DNA of 28,191 bases from Actinomycetota bacterium (GTDB lineage Bacteria; Actinomycetota; Actinomycetes; Streptosporangiales; Streptosporangiaceae): contig QGUZ01000033.1 in assembly GCA_003242605.1 (NCBI GenBank), positions 1-28,191 of the forward strand, in the 5' to 3' direction. The notes beneath the pieces are model-generated. The model had not been told where the DNA came from and did no database searches. It saw nothing but the letters and a program-made list of their open reading frames with translations. Below are positions 1 through 7,821 of the stretch, in pieces. A program made the translations under genes and the position numbers. Each line of letters opens with the position of its first letter. Position 1 is the stretch's first letter.

Positions 1-652
1 CGTCGACGCCGCCCGGACGGGTGGCCCTGACCTCGCGGAGCACGAACGGGGCGGCCGCGAGGAAGACGACGACCACGGGAAGGTTGATGAGGAACACCGA
101 GCCCCATGCGAACCGGCTCAGCAGCAGCCCGCCGAGCACCGGTCCGATCGCGAAGCCGGCGGCGAAGGTGGCCGCGAAGATGCCGATGGCCTGGGCGCGT
201 TGCCGGGGGTTCGGGAAGAGTTCGCCGAGTACGGCGAGCCCCGACGGCAGCAGTGTCGCGCCGCCGAGGCCCATGAGCACGCGGCAGCCGATGAGCCACT
301 CGGGCGAGGGCGAGAACGCGGCCCCGGCGGAACCGAGGCCGAAGACGGTCACGCCGATCATGAGCAGCTTCAGCCTGCCGTACCGGTCTCCGAGGTTGCC
401 GAACGCGATCAGCAGCGAGCCGACGGCGAAGCCGTAGCCGTCGAGGATCCACAGCGCCTGATCCGCGGTGGGCGCGAGCGTGTGGGTGATGGTCGGCATG
501 GTCAAGAACAGGATCGAGCCGTCCATCGAGACCAGCAGCACCGGGCCGAGGACGACCAGCAGGCCGAGCCACGCTCGGCGGCCCGCCCTCGCCTGCTCCG
601 GCGGCGGTGCGGACGTGGCGATCGGAACCGGGTCGTGTTTCGGGTCAGCCAT
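1..652 (-). CDS. MFS multidrug efflux transporter, QacA/SmvA-like (DHA2), partial
   Basis: The reverse strand reads from an ATG at 652 to the left edge without a stop, giving about 217 residues of a membrane protein whose C-terminal part lies outside the window. After a short polar N-terminus there is a first helix ending in a VSMDGSILFL segment, then WILDGYGFAVGSLL and the MFS motif A (GNLGDRYGR), and further helices with the GPVLGG motif of drug/proton antiporters. This pattern is typical of the 14-helix DHA2 family, which includes QacA and SmvA and exports cationic drugs such as quaternary ammonium compounds. Substrate is inferred only. It is transcribed divergently from the XRE-type regulator at 756, which is a likely controller. 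The start has only a weak GGAA ahead of it. Confidence 0.88.
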   Translation of the reverse strand, partial: MADPKHDPVPIATSAPPPEQARAGRRAWLGLLVVLGPVLLVSMDGSILFLTMPTITHTLAPTADQALWILDGYGFAVGSLLIAFGNLGDRYGRLKLLMIGVTVFGLGSAGAAFSPSPEWLIGCRVLMGLGGATLLPSGLAVLGELFPNPRQRAQAIGIFAATFAAGFAIGPVLGGLLLSRFAWGSVFLINLPVVVVFLAAAPFVLREVRATRPGGVD

Positions 653-676
653 GGTTCCGAATCGTCAGGAGCGCGC

Positions 677-749
677 CGTAACCTGCCAGGCCTCTGTCGT
701 GGGTACCCCTGACAGGTGCAGGCGCGGCCGCGCGCCGTGAGGTTACGCT
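677..749. promoter_or_regulatory. Divergent promoter/operator region with paired CCTGNCAGG sites
   Basis: Two copies of an odd-length dyad CCTGNCAGG lie at 682-690 and 708-716, 26 bp apart. They are flanked by inverted CGTAACC (677-683) and GGTTACG (741-747). The rightward copy contains TACGCT (744-749), a TANNNT-type -10 box placed so that transcription could begin at or very near the ATG at 756. The leftward copy has TACGGC in the equivalent place for the MFS gene. No convincing -35 hexamer is visible. Binding by the XRE regulator is inferred. Confidence 0.45.
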
Positions 750-755
750 CGGCCC

Positions 756-1583
756 ATGCGGACCGAGACGCTGGGCGTGTTCCTCAAGACGCGCCGTGCC
801 CGGGTCACGCCACAGGACGTGGGCCTGCGGTCGTACGGCACGGTGCGCCGCGTTCCGGGCCTGCGGCGGGAGGAACTCGCGCAGCTCGCCGGCGTCAGCG
901 TCGGCTACTACACGCGGCTGGAGCAGGACCAGGGCACCGCCTCGCCGCAGGTGCTCGACGCGCTCGCCCGGGTGCTCGGCCTCGACACCACCGAGACCGC
1001 GCACCTGCACAATCTCGCCCAGCGCTCGGGGCTCTCCCGGCTCAGCCCGCCCGAGCCGGAGGTCCTCGCGCCCCGCGTCGCGACGTTGCTGACCTCGCTG
1101 GGCGAGAGCGTGCCGGCCATCGTGCTCGGCAGACGCGGTGACGTGCTCGCGTGGAACCGCACCGGTCACGCGCTCATCGCGGAACACCTCGAGTACACGG
1201 CCCCGGACTCGCCGGAGACCAGGCCGTCCATTCCGCGCATGTTCTTCCTCGACCCGCTGCACCGCGACCTGTACCGGAACTGGGACGAACTGGCGCGCAT
1301 CCACATCGGCTATCTGCGGCTGACCTCCGGGCGGTATCCCGGCGACGCGAAGCTCGCGGAATTGATCGGGGAACTCGCCATGCGCAGTCCCGAGTTCGCG
1401 AGCGTCTGGGCCACCGGGGAGGTCGCCGACTGTACGGCGGGCCCGATGGATCTGCGCCACCCCACCCTCGGCGATATCGAGCTGGATTACCAGGTGTGGC
1501 TCCAGCCGGACAGCCCCGATCACCGCCTGGAGATCTACACGCCGCGCAATGAAACGTCGCGCGACGCCCTCAGGCTCCTATAG
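756..1583 (+). CDS. XRE-family regulator with MmyB-like ligand-binding domain
   Basis: A 275-residue DNA-binding protein. An N-terminal Cro/CI-type helix-turn-helix spans about residues 36-60 (LRREELAQLAGVSVGYYTRLEQ), followed by the LDALARVLGLD segment that usually ends this domain. Residues from about 105 to 270 resemble the MmyB-like PAS-type ligand-binding domain, with the familiar VLAWN and LDP..R..Y.NWD motifs. Members of this family commonly sit beside a transporter or oxidoreductase gene that they control. Here the divergent MFS gene is the obvious candidate. A GAGG lies 13 nt upstream of the ATG, too far for a good ribosome site, and a -10-like box at 744-749 suggests a leaderless message. 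Confidence 0.9.
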   Translation: MRTETLGVFLKTRRARVTPQDVGLRSYGTVRRVPGLRREELAQLAGVSVGYYTRLEQDQGTASPQVLDALARVLGLDTTETAHLHNLAQRSGLSRLSPPEPEVLAPRVATLLTSLGESVPAIVLGRRGDVLAWNRTGHALIAEHLEYTAPDSPETRPSIPRMFFLDPLHRDLYRNWDELARIHIGYLRLTSGRYPGDAKLAELIGELAMRSPEFASVWATGEVADCTAGPMDLRHPTLGDIELDYQVWLQPDSPDHRLEIYTPRNETSRDALRLL

Positions 1584-1865
1584 GTGGGCAAAGCGCACGG
1601 GCAGCCCCTGAAAGTTCCGATATGTGAAGATTCCGGCGGCTCACAATTTCGGCGTACCTGCGGCCGAACGGGCGTACCGCGGAATCGCCGCCGGCGCTCG
1701 CCGCGGAACCGATCGAGCAGGTCCGCCCGCATCAGCGGGGCGCCTCGGCACAGGCCGGCCAAGCCGTCGCGCGCCGAATTACCGCCCTGCCGGACGGCAA
1801 CGCGTAAGCGCCGGTTCCCCGACCCCCTGGGGTATGGGCAGTATTACGGATTCTTGGAGCATTTG

Positions 1866-1879
1866 ACCACACCTGTGGT
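1866..1879. promoter_or_regulatory. Inverted repeat just upstream of the DegT-like gene
   Basis: ACCACA-CC-TGTGGT is a perfect 6-bp inverted repeat ending two bases before the TTG start at 1882. It could be an operator or chance. The 298 bp between 1583 and 1882 otherwise show no convincing ORF, terminator or consensus promoter. Confidence 0.25.
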
Positions 1880-1881
1880 AT

Positions 1882-3069
1882 TTGTTTACGGTGACACCTG
1901 CCCAAACCCTTGCGAAGAGGACCGGCCGTCGCTGTCTCCAGCTGCCGTCGAACCGGCTCGGCCTTTACCTCGCGCTCCGGCACTGGTGCACGCCCGGACA
2001 GCGACTGCTCATGTCGCCCATATCCGCAGACGAGATCCTTTTCCTGGTGCTGGCGGCCGGCCTGGTGCCGGTCATGGCGCCGCTCTCGCCCCTCGACGGC
2101 AACATCGCGGCCACCCGCGAGCTCCTCGACTCGGTGGACGCGGTGCTCACCACCAACCTGTACGGCCTGCCGGACCGGGTCACCGAGTACTCCGGCAAGA
2201 CGCTCGTCGAGGACGTCGCCCACGCCATCGAGACCACCGTCGACGGGCGCCCCCTCGGCACCTTCGGGGTGGCCGGCGTGTTCAGCCTCTCCAAGCACGT
2301 CGCCGCGGGGTCCGGCGGGGTCCTCGCCGTCGAGCACGAGTCCGACTACCGCGAGCTGAAGCGCCACCGCGACCTGCTGCTCGAGCCCGGATCGCTGCGC
2401 CGCGAGATCCGCTCGGTGCTCACCTCCATGGCCCGCCAGATGGCGCTGCGCCTGGACCTGGTACGGCCCGCCCTCGCCCTCTCCCGCATGCTGGGCCTGG
2501 AGGAGGAGCGCGAGGGGTACCGCATCGCCCCGCGCCGGGCCGAGCTGGAGACCGCCCTCGCCCACGCGCCGGACCTGCCGCCGTTCGACTCGTGGGTGCG
2601 CGCCGACCTGCACCACTACCGCAACCGGAACGGCGCGCTCGCCCGCTGGTACCAGACCCGGCGGCTGCGCGCGCTGCCCCGCGAGCGGGACCGGCGGATC
2701 GCGGGCGTGCAGCTGCTCGCCGAGCTGCCCTCGGCCGCGGAGGGCGTCCGGAGGCACGCCGACCAGCCGCTGTTCCGCGTCCCCCTCCTCGTCGAGGACC
2801 GCGACGCGGCGATCGCCACCCTGGAACGGCACGGCGTCGCCACCGGCTACCTGTACGACCCGCCGTACGACGACTACCTTCCCGGCCTCGTCGAGCCCTC
2901 CCCCGCCCCCGAGGTCGCGCGCTGGTGGGGCCGCCACGTGCTTCCGGTCGACCCGCTCTACGCCCACCGGGCGCTCCGGGTGGTCAGGCATCTGCGACCG
3001 GCGCACCCGCCGCGCACCGAGCGGCCGCCGGCCCCGGCACGGACGGCGACCACGCCGAACACCGCCTGA
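1882..3069 (+). CDS. DegT/DnrJ/EryC1/StrS-like PLP-dependent enzyme
   Basis: A 395-residue protein of the fold type I aminotransferase group that includes sugar aminotransferases. LVEDVAHAIE (about 108-117) matches the segment holding the acidic residue that pairs with the PLP ring nitrogen (D111). FSLSKHVAAGSGG (about 134-146) matches the loop holding the Schiff-base lysine, K138. The N-terminus is short: only about 25 residues precede the SNRLGLYLALRHW segment, where typical family members have about 50. An in-frame stop at 1864 prevents a much earlier start. The TTG at 1882 and GTG at 1891 are both possible and neither has a clear ribosome site. No sugar-nucleotide or antibiotic genes adjoin it, so substrate and pathway are unknown. 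Confidence 0.75.
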   Translation: MFTVTPAQTLAKRTGRRCLQLPSNRLGLYLALRHWCTPGQRLLMSPISADEILFLVLAAGLVPVMAPLSPLDGNIAATRELLDSVDAVLTTNLYGLPDRVTEYSGKTLVEDVAHAIETTVDGRPLGTFGVAGVFSLSKHVAAGSGGVLAVEHESDYRELKRHRDLLLEPGSLRREIRSVLTSMARQMALRLDLVRPALALSRMLGLEEEREGYRIAPRRAELETALAHAPDLPPFDSWVRADLHHYRNRNGALARWYQTRRLRALPRERDRRIAGVQLLAELPSAAEGVRRHADQPLFRVPLLVEDRDAAIATLERHGVATGYLYDPPYDDYLPGLVEPSPAPEVARWWGRHVLPVDPLYAHRALRVVRHLRPAHPPRTERPPAPARTATTPNTA

Positions 3070-3083
3070 TCACCGGCAGGGCA

Positions 3084-3097
3084 CGGCCGTACGGCCG
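3084..3097. terminator. Palindrome between convergent genes, possible terminator
   Basis: CGGCCGTACGGCCG is a perfect 14-bp palindrome in the 82-bp space between the stop of the DegT-like gene (3069) and the stop of the convergent membrane-protein gene (3152). It could fold from either strand. There is no U-tract, as is usual in actinomycetes. Confidence 0.35.
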
Positions 3098-3151
3098 CTT
3101 CCGGCCGGCCTCCGCGACCGCGTGCCGACCGCCTCCGCCGAGGTCACGGCG

Positions 3152-3823
3152 TCACGGCGTCTCGGCGGCCGGTCGGCGGCGACGGCGCTGCGTGACGATG
3201 AAGTGGGCGACGATGAGGGTGATGCTCGCCGCCGCCCCCGTCCACACGATCGTCTTCCCGATCGCCTGGACGACCTCGTTCCTGCCGGGTGGGAGCACGA
3301 CCATCTGCACGGCGGCGCCGACCGGCACGGTCAGCCGCGCGAGCAGGCCGACGGCCCCGGGCCGCCTGGCGCAGGCGCCGATCGCACCCAGGGGCGCGCC
3401 GAGCACGATGCTCGCGGTCCCCCACACAAGCTCGTCCGCGCCGAACCAGGGCGTCTGCCCGCCGTCGGCGACGGCCTCCCCGATGCCGTAGGCGATCGTG
3501 GCCGCGAGCAGCGCCAGTGCGGCGGCGACGGCCCCGAGCGCCGGTGCCGTACGGCGGCCGTCGCCACCGCGCGTGACCGCCCAGCCCACCGCGACGCCAC
3601 AGCCCGCCCAGGCCCAGCCGGAGTCGAGCAGCACGCTGATGATCTCCGGGTACGACCAGCCGCTCGTGGTGTAGGCGCGGCTTTCCAGATCGGCGTGACC
3701 GAGCGCGAGCGCGTTCATGAACGCCGTCGCCGCGCCGAATCCCGCCCCGATCGCCAGGGCGCCCAGGAGGCGGGCCGCACGCGGCGTTCCCTGCGATCGA
3801 TCGCCTCGCTCGCTGGTGATCAC
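3152..3823 (-). CDS. Hypothetical multi-pass membrane protein
   Basis: A protein of 223 residues if it starts at the GTG at 3823, which has GAAGG four bases upstream. A GTG at 3841 would add six residues but has no ribosome site. About five or six hydrophobic stretches are visible: LLGALAIGAGFGAATAFMNAL near the N-terminus, WAWAGCGVAVGWAV, APALGAVAAALALLAATIAYG, a segment around LVWGTASIVLGAPLGAIG, and two C-terminal ones. An Arg-rich tail (QRRRRRR) would end in the cytoplasm by the positive-inside rule. I do not recognise a family or catalytic motif. It lies alone, convergent with the DegT-like gene and downstream of cutA on the same strand. Confidence 0.65.
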   Translation of the reverse strand: MITSERGDRSQGTPRAARLLGALAIGAGFGAATAFMNALALGHADLESRAYTTSGWSYPEIISVLLDSGWAWAGCGVAVGWAVTRGGDGRRTAPALGAVAAALALLAATIAYGIGEAVADGGQTPWFGADELVWGTASIVLGAPLGAIGACARRPGAVGLLARLTVPVGAAVQMVVLPPGRNEVVQAIGKTIVWTGAAASITLIVAHFIVTQRRRRRPAAETP

Positions 3824-3993
3824 ACTGCCTTCGTACCACACGGATCACGGGGCCGCGCGGCGCGGTCGCGCGACGATACCGTCCGGCAGGCGACCACGCG
3901 TCTCCTCCGGGTACGGCCCGCCGCGCCGGTGACCGGCCGGAGGCGCGCCTGCCGGAGAGCGCCGCGGCATCCGGAGAACCGATTCCCCGGCCA

Positions 3994-4008
3994 CCCGCCG
4001 AAGGCGGG
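3994..4008 (-). terminator. Hairpin downstream of cutA
   Basis: CCCGCC-GAA-GGCGGG forms a 6-bp stem with a three-base loop, 66 nt past the cutA stop. No U-run follows on the cutA strand, so it is at best a U-tract-less terminator. The 250 bp between the cutA stop and the next start (3823) hold nothing else recognisable. Confidence 0.4.
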
Positions 4009-4073
4009 GAAACCGAAACGCCCCCGCCGCGGGAGATCGCCGATGGCCGCCGGACGGATCGGTCGCGATCCGG

Positions 4074-4409
4074 CTATGCCGACGCGTCGGCCGGGCTCGT
4101 CTCCGCGCTCACCCAGCCCAGGTACTCGGCGCTGCCCGCGACGATGGGGACCGCGATGATCTCCGGGGTGTCGTAACCGTGATTCGCCGCGAGGTAAGCC
4201 GCCACGTCGGAGTACCGGCCGGCGGTGGTCTTGATGAGGAGCTGCCACTCCTCGGCCTCCTCCACCTTCCCCTGCCACCGGTAGTGCGAGCGGATCGGTC
4301 CGACGATCTGGGCGCAGGCCGCGAGCCGCCGCTCGACGATCCCCCGCGCCAGCGCGGCCGCCTGCTCGGCGCTGTCCACCGTCGTCATCACCTGCACGTG
4401 ATCGGCCAC
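4074..4409 (-). CDS. cutA: CutA divalent-cation tolerance protein
   Basis: A 111-residue protein of the small trimeric CutA1 family, implicated in tolerance to copper and other divalent metals, though its biochemical role is debated. Family hallmarks are visible: TTVDSAEQAAALARGIVERRLAACAQI near the N-terminus, then IRSHYRWQGKVEEAEEWQLLIKT, and the C-terminal HGYDTPEIIAVPI segment. Length matches the family. The GTG at 4409 was chosen because a strong GAGGAGG lies eight bases upstream; the frame is open further upstream to 4433 but nothing supports that start. It lies downstream of the YwiC-like gene on the same strand, separated by 157 bp containing a hairpin, so it is probably its own unit. 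Confidence 0.93.
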   Translation of the reverse strand: MADHVQVMTTVDSAEQAAALARGIVERRLAACAQIVGPIRSHYRWQGKVEEAEEWQLLIKTTAGRYSDVAAYLAANHGYDTPEIIAVPIVAGSAEYLGWVSAETSPADASA

Positions 4410-4522
4410 TGCGCCACCTCCTCGCGACCCCACTTCCCGCCGCCCGGCGGACGAACGCCCCGCCCGGGCGCAGGCGGGCGGCGCCCGGCAAGCGGGTGGC
4501 GGGCGCGGCGGCCGGACGACCG

Positions 4523-4557
4523 GGCCACGGCGTCGCCGGCCGCCGTCCGGCGTGGCC
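4523..4557 (-). terminator. Hairpin after the YwiC-like gene
   Basis: GGCCACG (4523-4529) and CGTGGCC (4551-4557) pair perfectly, and the GC-rich intervening sequence can pair further. The structure begins 10 nt past the stop of the YwiC-like gene, a plausible terminator without a U-tract. Confidence 0.4.
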
Positions 4558-4566
4558 GTACCGGGC

Positions 4567-5337
4567 TCAGCTCAGCGCGATGCAGGCGAGCAGCAGCACC
4601 GAGTTGACGATCTCGGTGACGCCGATCTGCTTGGGGGTGAGGCCGCGCCGGGGGAACAGGATCGCGCGGGCCAGCAGCCAGGCGAACAGCACGCCCGCCC
4701 ACGGGCTCAGGTACGCGGCGACGGCGAGCGCGACCACGTGGTAGCCGATCGACCAGCGGTAGTAGGCCGCGTTGCCGCGCTCGCGGATCATCGTCTTCAC
4801 GTACGGCACGGTGCCGGCGAAGTACGCGGCGCACAGCAGGAACGGGACGAGCACCGCGGACGGCGGCGTGTCCGCGAGCGTGGCCACCACGAACACCATG
4901 AGGCAGCTCTCGGCGACGGAGGCGAGGTCGTTGCCGAGGTCGCGTTCCCGGCGCCGCCACGCGTAGTAGGCGTTGACCGCGAACAGCGCGGCGTAGGCCG
5001 GGGCGTACCAGAGCACCCGCGGCGCGGCGATCACGACGACGAGCAGCAGCGGGGCGGCGATCAGGCCGTAGCCGAGCAGCTGATCGCGGTACCGCCGGGG
5101 GCGGCGGGACTTGACGGCCTGGAAGACGAAGTAGGACAGCAGGTACCCGGCGATCCAGGCACCGAGCAGGGGGAGGGCGGGCCAGGTGAACCCGGCGGTG
5201 ACGAGCCCGGCCAGGTACGGCACGGCGAGCATCGCCCATGCGCCGTGCTGGGGTGGCACGAACCGCCGCCGACGGCGTGCCGCCGCCGGGCGTTCCGCAC
5301 GACCGGCCCGACCGGTCGCGGTGGCAGCGTGGTCCAT
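4567..5337 (-). CDS. YwiC-like family membrane protein
   Basis: A 256-residue integral membrane protein. A basic N-terminal stretch (RAAARRRRR type) leads to FVPPQHGAWAMLAVPYLAGL, the PQHGAWAML signature of YwiC-like proteins, followed by about seven hydrophobic helices and a conserved C-terminal segment (LTPKQIGVTEIVNS) seen in the family. Bacillus subtilis ywiC lies near anaerobic nitrate genes, but its molecular function is unknown. Start: the ATG at 5337 has GGAGAG four bases upstream; 46 further in-frame codons upstream read as low-complexity sequence and were excluded. It lies downstream of the multicopper oxidase gene on the same strand, but a U-tract terminator stands between them, so it probably has its own promoter. 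Confidence 0.85.
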   Translation of the reverse strand: MDHAATATGRAGRAERPAAARRRRRFVPPQHGAWAMLAVPYLAGLVTAGFTWPALPLLGAWIAGYLLSYFVFQAVKSRRPRRYRDQLLGYGLIAAPLLLVVVIAAPRVLWYAPAYAALFAVNAYYAWRRRERDLGNDLASVAESCLMVFVVATLADTPPSAVLVPFLLCAAYFAGTVPYVKTMIRERGNAAYYRWSIGYHVVALAVAAYLSPWAGVLFAWLLARAILFPRRGLTPKQIGVTEIVNSVLLLACIALS

Positions 5338-5431
5338 GGTGCTCTCCGGGATCGGTGGAGACGCGCGGCCGTCGTGCCGGGCGGCGAACCCGCGCTGAGC
5401 TGCGGCGCAGCCGCCCGGACGGCCTGGTGCC

Positions 5432-5437
5432 AGGCTA
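5432..5437 (-). promoter_or_regulatory. Possible -10 box for the YwiC-like gene
   Basis: On the reverse strand TAGCCT fits the TANNNT -10 pattern and lies about 95 nt upstream of the start at 5337. No good -35 hexamer is present at normal spacing, so support is weak. Confidence 0.25.
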
Positions 5438-5480
5438 GCGAACGGGGTCCTCGCCCCGATTCCGACGATCGGCATCGGAT

Positions 5481-5498
5481 AAAAGGACCTTCGTCCCC
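5481..5498 (-). terminator. Rho-independent terminator with U-tract after the multicopper oxidase
   Basis: On the reverse strand GGAC-GAAG-GTCC, extended by two G-T pairs, is followed directly by TTTTAT. It lies about 35 nt past the oxidase stop. A run of T is rare in this GC-rich window, which makes the call more specific, although the stem is short. Confidence 0.55.
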
Positions 5499-5532
5499 GA
5501 TCGCGGGGCGGGGCCGCCGGGCGCGGCGGCCG

Positions 5533-7101
5533 TCAGACGATCCGGAAGTCCGCCATCATCGCCATGTCCTCGTGCTCGAGGTTGTGGCAGTGGAACATGT
5601 ACCGGCCGCGGTAGCCGTCGAACCGCACCAGCACGTCGACGATCTCGTACGGCCGGACGTCCACGGTGTCCTTCAGGCCCGCGTCGGTCGCCTCCGGCCC
5701 GCGGGTGCCCCGGCCGAGCACCTGGAAGTGCGCGAGGTGCACGTGCACCGGATGGTGGAAGTCGCTGGTGAACCGCCACACCTCGGTGGTGCCGAGCCGT
5801 ACCTCCGCGATCGGCCTGCCCGGCGTGTACGGCTCGCCGTTGATCGTCCACATGTCGCCGGAGTCGTGCCGGGTGCGGCGGAAGTCGAAGGTGCGCACGG
5901 TCACCGCGGCGGCCCGGTCGGCGGGCGGGAGCTCGGCGAGCCGGGGCGGCACGCGGCTGTCGTCCCGCACCCGCGAGGTGACGCGGAACCGCATCACGGC
6001 CCGGGTCTGCGGGCTCTCGCCGAGCGTGTTCACCATCGTGATCTCGGTGCCGGGCGAGAACCCGGAGAAGTCGACGACCACGTCGAACCGCTCCCCCGGC
6101 ACGATCGTCAGCGCGGTGTGCTCGACCGGCTCGGCGAGCAGCCCCTGGTCGCTGCCGATCTGCACGAACCGCGCGCCGCCGGTGAGCTCGAGGCGGTACC
6201 GCCGGGCGTTCGACCCGTTGAGCAGCCGCAGCCGGTACCGCGCGGTCCCCACCTCCAGCACCGGCCAGGGGGCGCCGTTGACCAGGATCACGTCGCCCTG
6301 CACGCCCTCCATGTACGCGTCCTCGACGCCGGGCCGTTCCAGCAGGGTGGGGTCGAGCGACGGGTAGCGGAACGAGCCGTCCTCGGCAAACGCCCGGTCG
6401 CAGATGAACAGCGGGATGTCCCGCTCCCCCTTGGGCAGCGGCAGCGCGTCCTCCTCGTCGTCGCGCACGATCGCGAACCCGGCGAGGCCGCGCCACACCT
6501 GCGGGGCGGTGAAGTCCATGCGGTGGTCGTGGTACCAGAGCGTGGCCGCGCGCTGCTCGACCGGGTAGACGTAGTCCTTCGCGCCGGAGTGGAACGTCCA
6601 GACCGCCGGGTCGTGGTGGCCGTGGCCGTGCATGCCGCCGGACGGCTGGAACGTGCGGCCCTCCGCCACCACCAGGTCGGTCGGATACCCGTCGGAGTCG
6701 TCCGGGGTGACGCCGCCGTGCAGGTGGGTGGAGGTGGGCACCGGCAGCTCGTTGCGGACCCGCACCGTGGTACGGCTGCCGCGGCGCAGCTCGAGCGTCG
6801 GGCCGGGGAAGACGCCGTCGAAGCCCCACACCTCGGTGGTCGTGCCGGGGATGATCTCGACCCGGGCGGCCCGCTGGGTCAGCTCGTAGCGGCCGGGCTC
6901 GACCGGGCGGGCGACGGGCGGGATCGGCAGCGGCACGGTGTACGGGCGCGGCAGCCGTACCGCGCTGGTGAGCGTCTCGCCCGCGGCCTCGGCGGGCAGC
7001 AGGGCGGCGCCGAGCGCCCAGCCCGCGCCGGCAAGGCCGGTGCCCGCGGCGACGCCGAGGAACGCGCGCCGGGTGAGGGCGCGCCGGTCCTGCGCGCTCA
7101 T
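5533..7101 (-). CDS. Tat-exported CotA-type multicopper oxidase
   Basis: A 522-residue laccase-like oxidase that should couple one-electron oxidation of a phenolic, bilirubin-like or metal substrate to reduction of O2 to water outside the cytoplasm. A twin-arginine signal (LTRRAFLG, residues 9-16, then a hydrophobic stretch to about 35) is present. All four copper motifs are intact: HLHGG with H126/H128, WYHDH with H191/H193, HPVHVH, and HCHNLEHEDMAMM with H504, C505, H506, H510 and axial M515. The HLHGGVTPDDSDGYP segment closely resembles spore-coat CotA. A GMHGHGHHD loop (156-164) is an extra potential copper site. The ATG at 7101 overlaps the upstream gene by ATGA, so the two are translationally coupled. 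Confidence 0.93.
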   Translation of the reverse strand: MSAQDRRALTRRAFLGVAAGTGLAGAGWALGAALLPAEAAGETLTSAVRLPRPYTVPLPIPPVARPVEPGRYELTQRAARVEIIPGTTTEVWGFDGVFPGPTLELRRGSRTTVRVRNELPVPTSTHLHGGVTPDDSDGYPTDLVVAEGRTFQPSGGMHGHGHHDPAVWTFHSGAKDYVYPVEQRAATLWYHDHRMDFTAPQVWRGLAGFAIVRDDEEDALPLPKGERDIPLFICDRAFAEDGSFRYPSLDPTLLERPGVEDAYMEGVQGDVILVNGAPWPVLEVGTARYRLRLLNGSNARRYRLELTGGARFVQIGSDQGLLAEPVEHTALTIVPGERFDVVVDFSGFSPGTEITMVNTLGESPQTRAVMRFRVTSRVRDDSRVPPRLAELPPADRAAAVTVRTFDFRRTRHDSGDMWTINGEPYTPGRPIAEVRLGTTEVWRFTSDFHHPVHVHLAHFQVLGRGTRGPEATDAGLKDTVDVRPYEIVDVLVRFDGYRGRYMFHCHNLEHEDMAMMADFRIV

Positions 7102-7562
7102 GCCCGCGTCCCCTCCGGCGTCTCCTGCCGCCGCTCCACCTGCCCACCGCGGGGCGCGGCCTCCGCCCGCCGCTCGAGGCGGCCCCACGCCCAGACGGCC
7201 ATCGCCGTGGCGATCCCGAAGATCAGCATCGAGAGCGGGATGTGCAGGTCGAGCACCCGGCGCAGGCCGGTCGTGTGCTGGATCCCCTCGAGCAGGGTGA
7301 GCAGCAGGCTCAGCCACATCGGCCAGGCGGCCCCGCGCCCCGGCCGCCACAGCAGGATCGCCGCCACGAACTGCAGCGTGGCCAGGCCCGAGGCGACCTC
7401 CCCGTTGATCGAGTGCAGCCGCAGCAGGTCGACGTCCCCGGTGATGAACATGCCGGCGAGCACGCCCTGTGCCAGCACGGAGACCAGGTGCGCGGTCACG
7501 GTGACCCGGATCGACCAGACGATCCAGCCCGCCACGGGGGTCCGGCGCGGCTCGGGGTTCAT
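7098..7562 (-). CDS. Four-helix membrane protein coupled to the multicopper oxidase
   Basis: A 154-residue protein with four hydrophobic helices, beginning WIVWSIRVTVTAHLVSVLAQG and ending LHIPLSMLIFGIATAMAVWAWG, then an Arg/Glu-rich cytoplasmic-type tail. Histidines lie in or at the edge of the helices (TAHLV, RLHSING, IQHTTG, DLHIPL), a pattern that could bind heme b or copper, but I do not recognise the family. The ATG at 7562 follows a GGAAGGAGAGG region, somewhat far upstream. Its TGA overlaps the oxidase ATG, so the two proteins are made together. A role in electron transfer, copper supply or anchoring the oxidase is inference. Confidence 0.8.
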   Translation of the reverse strand: MNPEPRRTPVAGWIVWSIRVTVTAHLVSVLAQGVLAGMFITGDVDLLRLHSINGEVASGLATLQFVAAILLWRPGRGAAWPMWLSLLLTLLEGIQHTTGLRRVLDLHIPLSMLIFGIATAMAVWAWGRLERRAEAAPRGGQVERRQETPEGTRA

Positions 7563-7593
7563 GGGGAGGCGTCCTCTCCTTCCAAGCGGTTTC

Positions 7594-7613
7594 GTACGGC
7601 ACGCCCGCCGTAC
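7594..7613. promoter_or_regulatory. Inverted repeat upstream of the membrane protein/oxidase operon
   Basis: GTACGGC-ACGCCC-GCCGTAC is a perfect 7-bp inverted repeat with a 6-bp spacer, 32 bp upstream of the ATG at 7562. It is well placed for an operator, but the motif GTACGG is frequent in this genome. Confidence 0.35.
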
Positions 7614-7634
7614 CGGAATCGCCCTCGACCGAGG

Positions 7635-7660
7635 GGAATGCCGTCTCGCGCGTACCGTAT
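7635..7660 (+). promoter_or_regulatory. Candidate ECF-type promoter upstream of the sigma gene
   Basis: GGAAT (7635-7639), a 16-bp spacer and CGTAT (7656-7660) resemble the GGAAC/CGT pattern recognised by many ECF sigma factors, which often transcribe their own genes. It lies about 160 bp upstream of the leader ORF. The motif is short, so the support is weak. Confidence 0.25.
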
Positions 7661-7821
7661 CCCGCGGACCCCTCGCCCCCTCATCCGGGTCCGCCCGGCC
7701 ACCCGGTGACGACGCCCGCGCCGCACCGCCGGCGGCCCCGATCGCCGCGGGCACGCGCGCCGTGAACACTTCCGGGCGGTCGCGGCAAGACATGGGCGAC
7801 GACGGCACGGAAGGGGTTTAC

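Noticed and set aside
21..712. Three + ORFs at the left end
   Set aside because: All are opposite to the partial MFS transporter, which shows clear family motifs and a start at 652.
1624..1866. Possible 80-residue ORF upstream of the DegT-like gene
   Set aside because: No ribosome site, Arg/Ala/Pro-rich content and no motif.
1584..3491. 635-codon + frame overlapping the DegT-like gene
   Set aside because: Low-complexity Arg/Pro/Ala sequence in another frame of a gene with recognisable motifs; no ribosome site.
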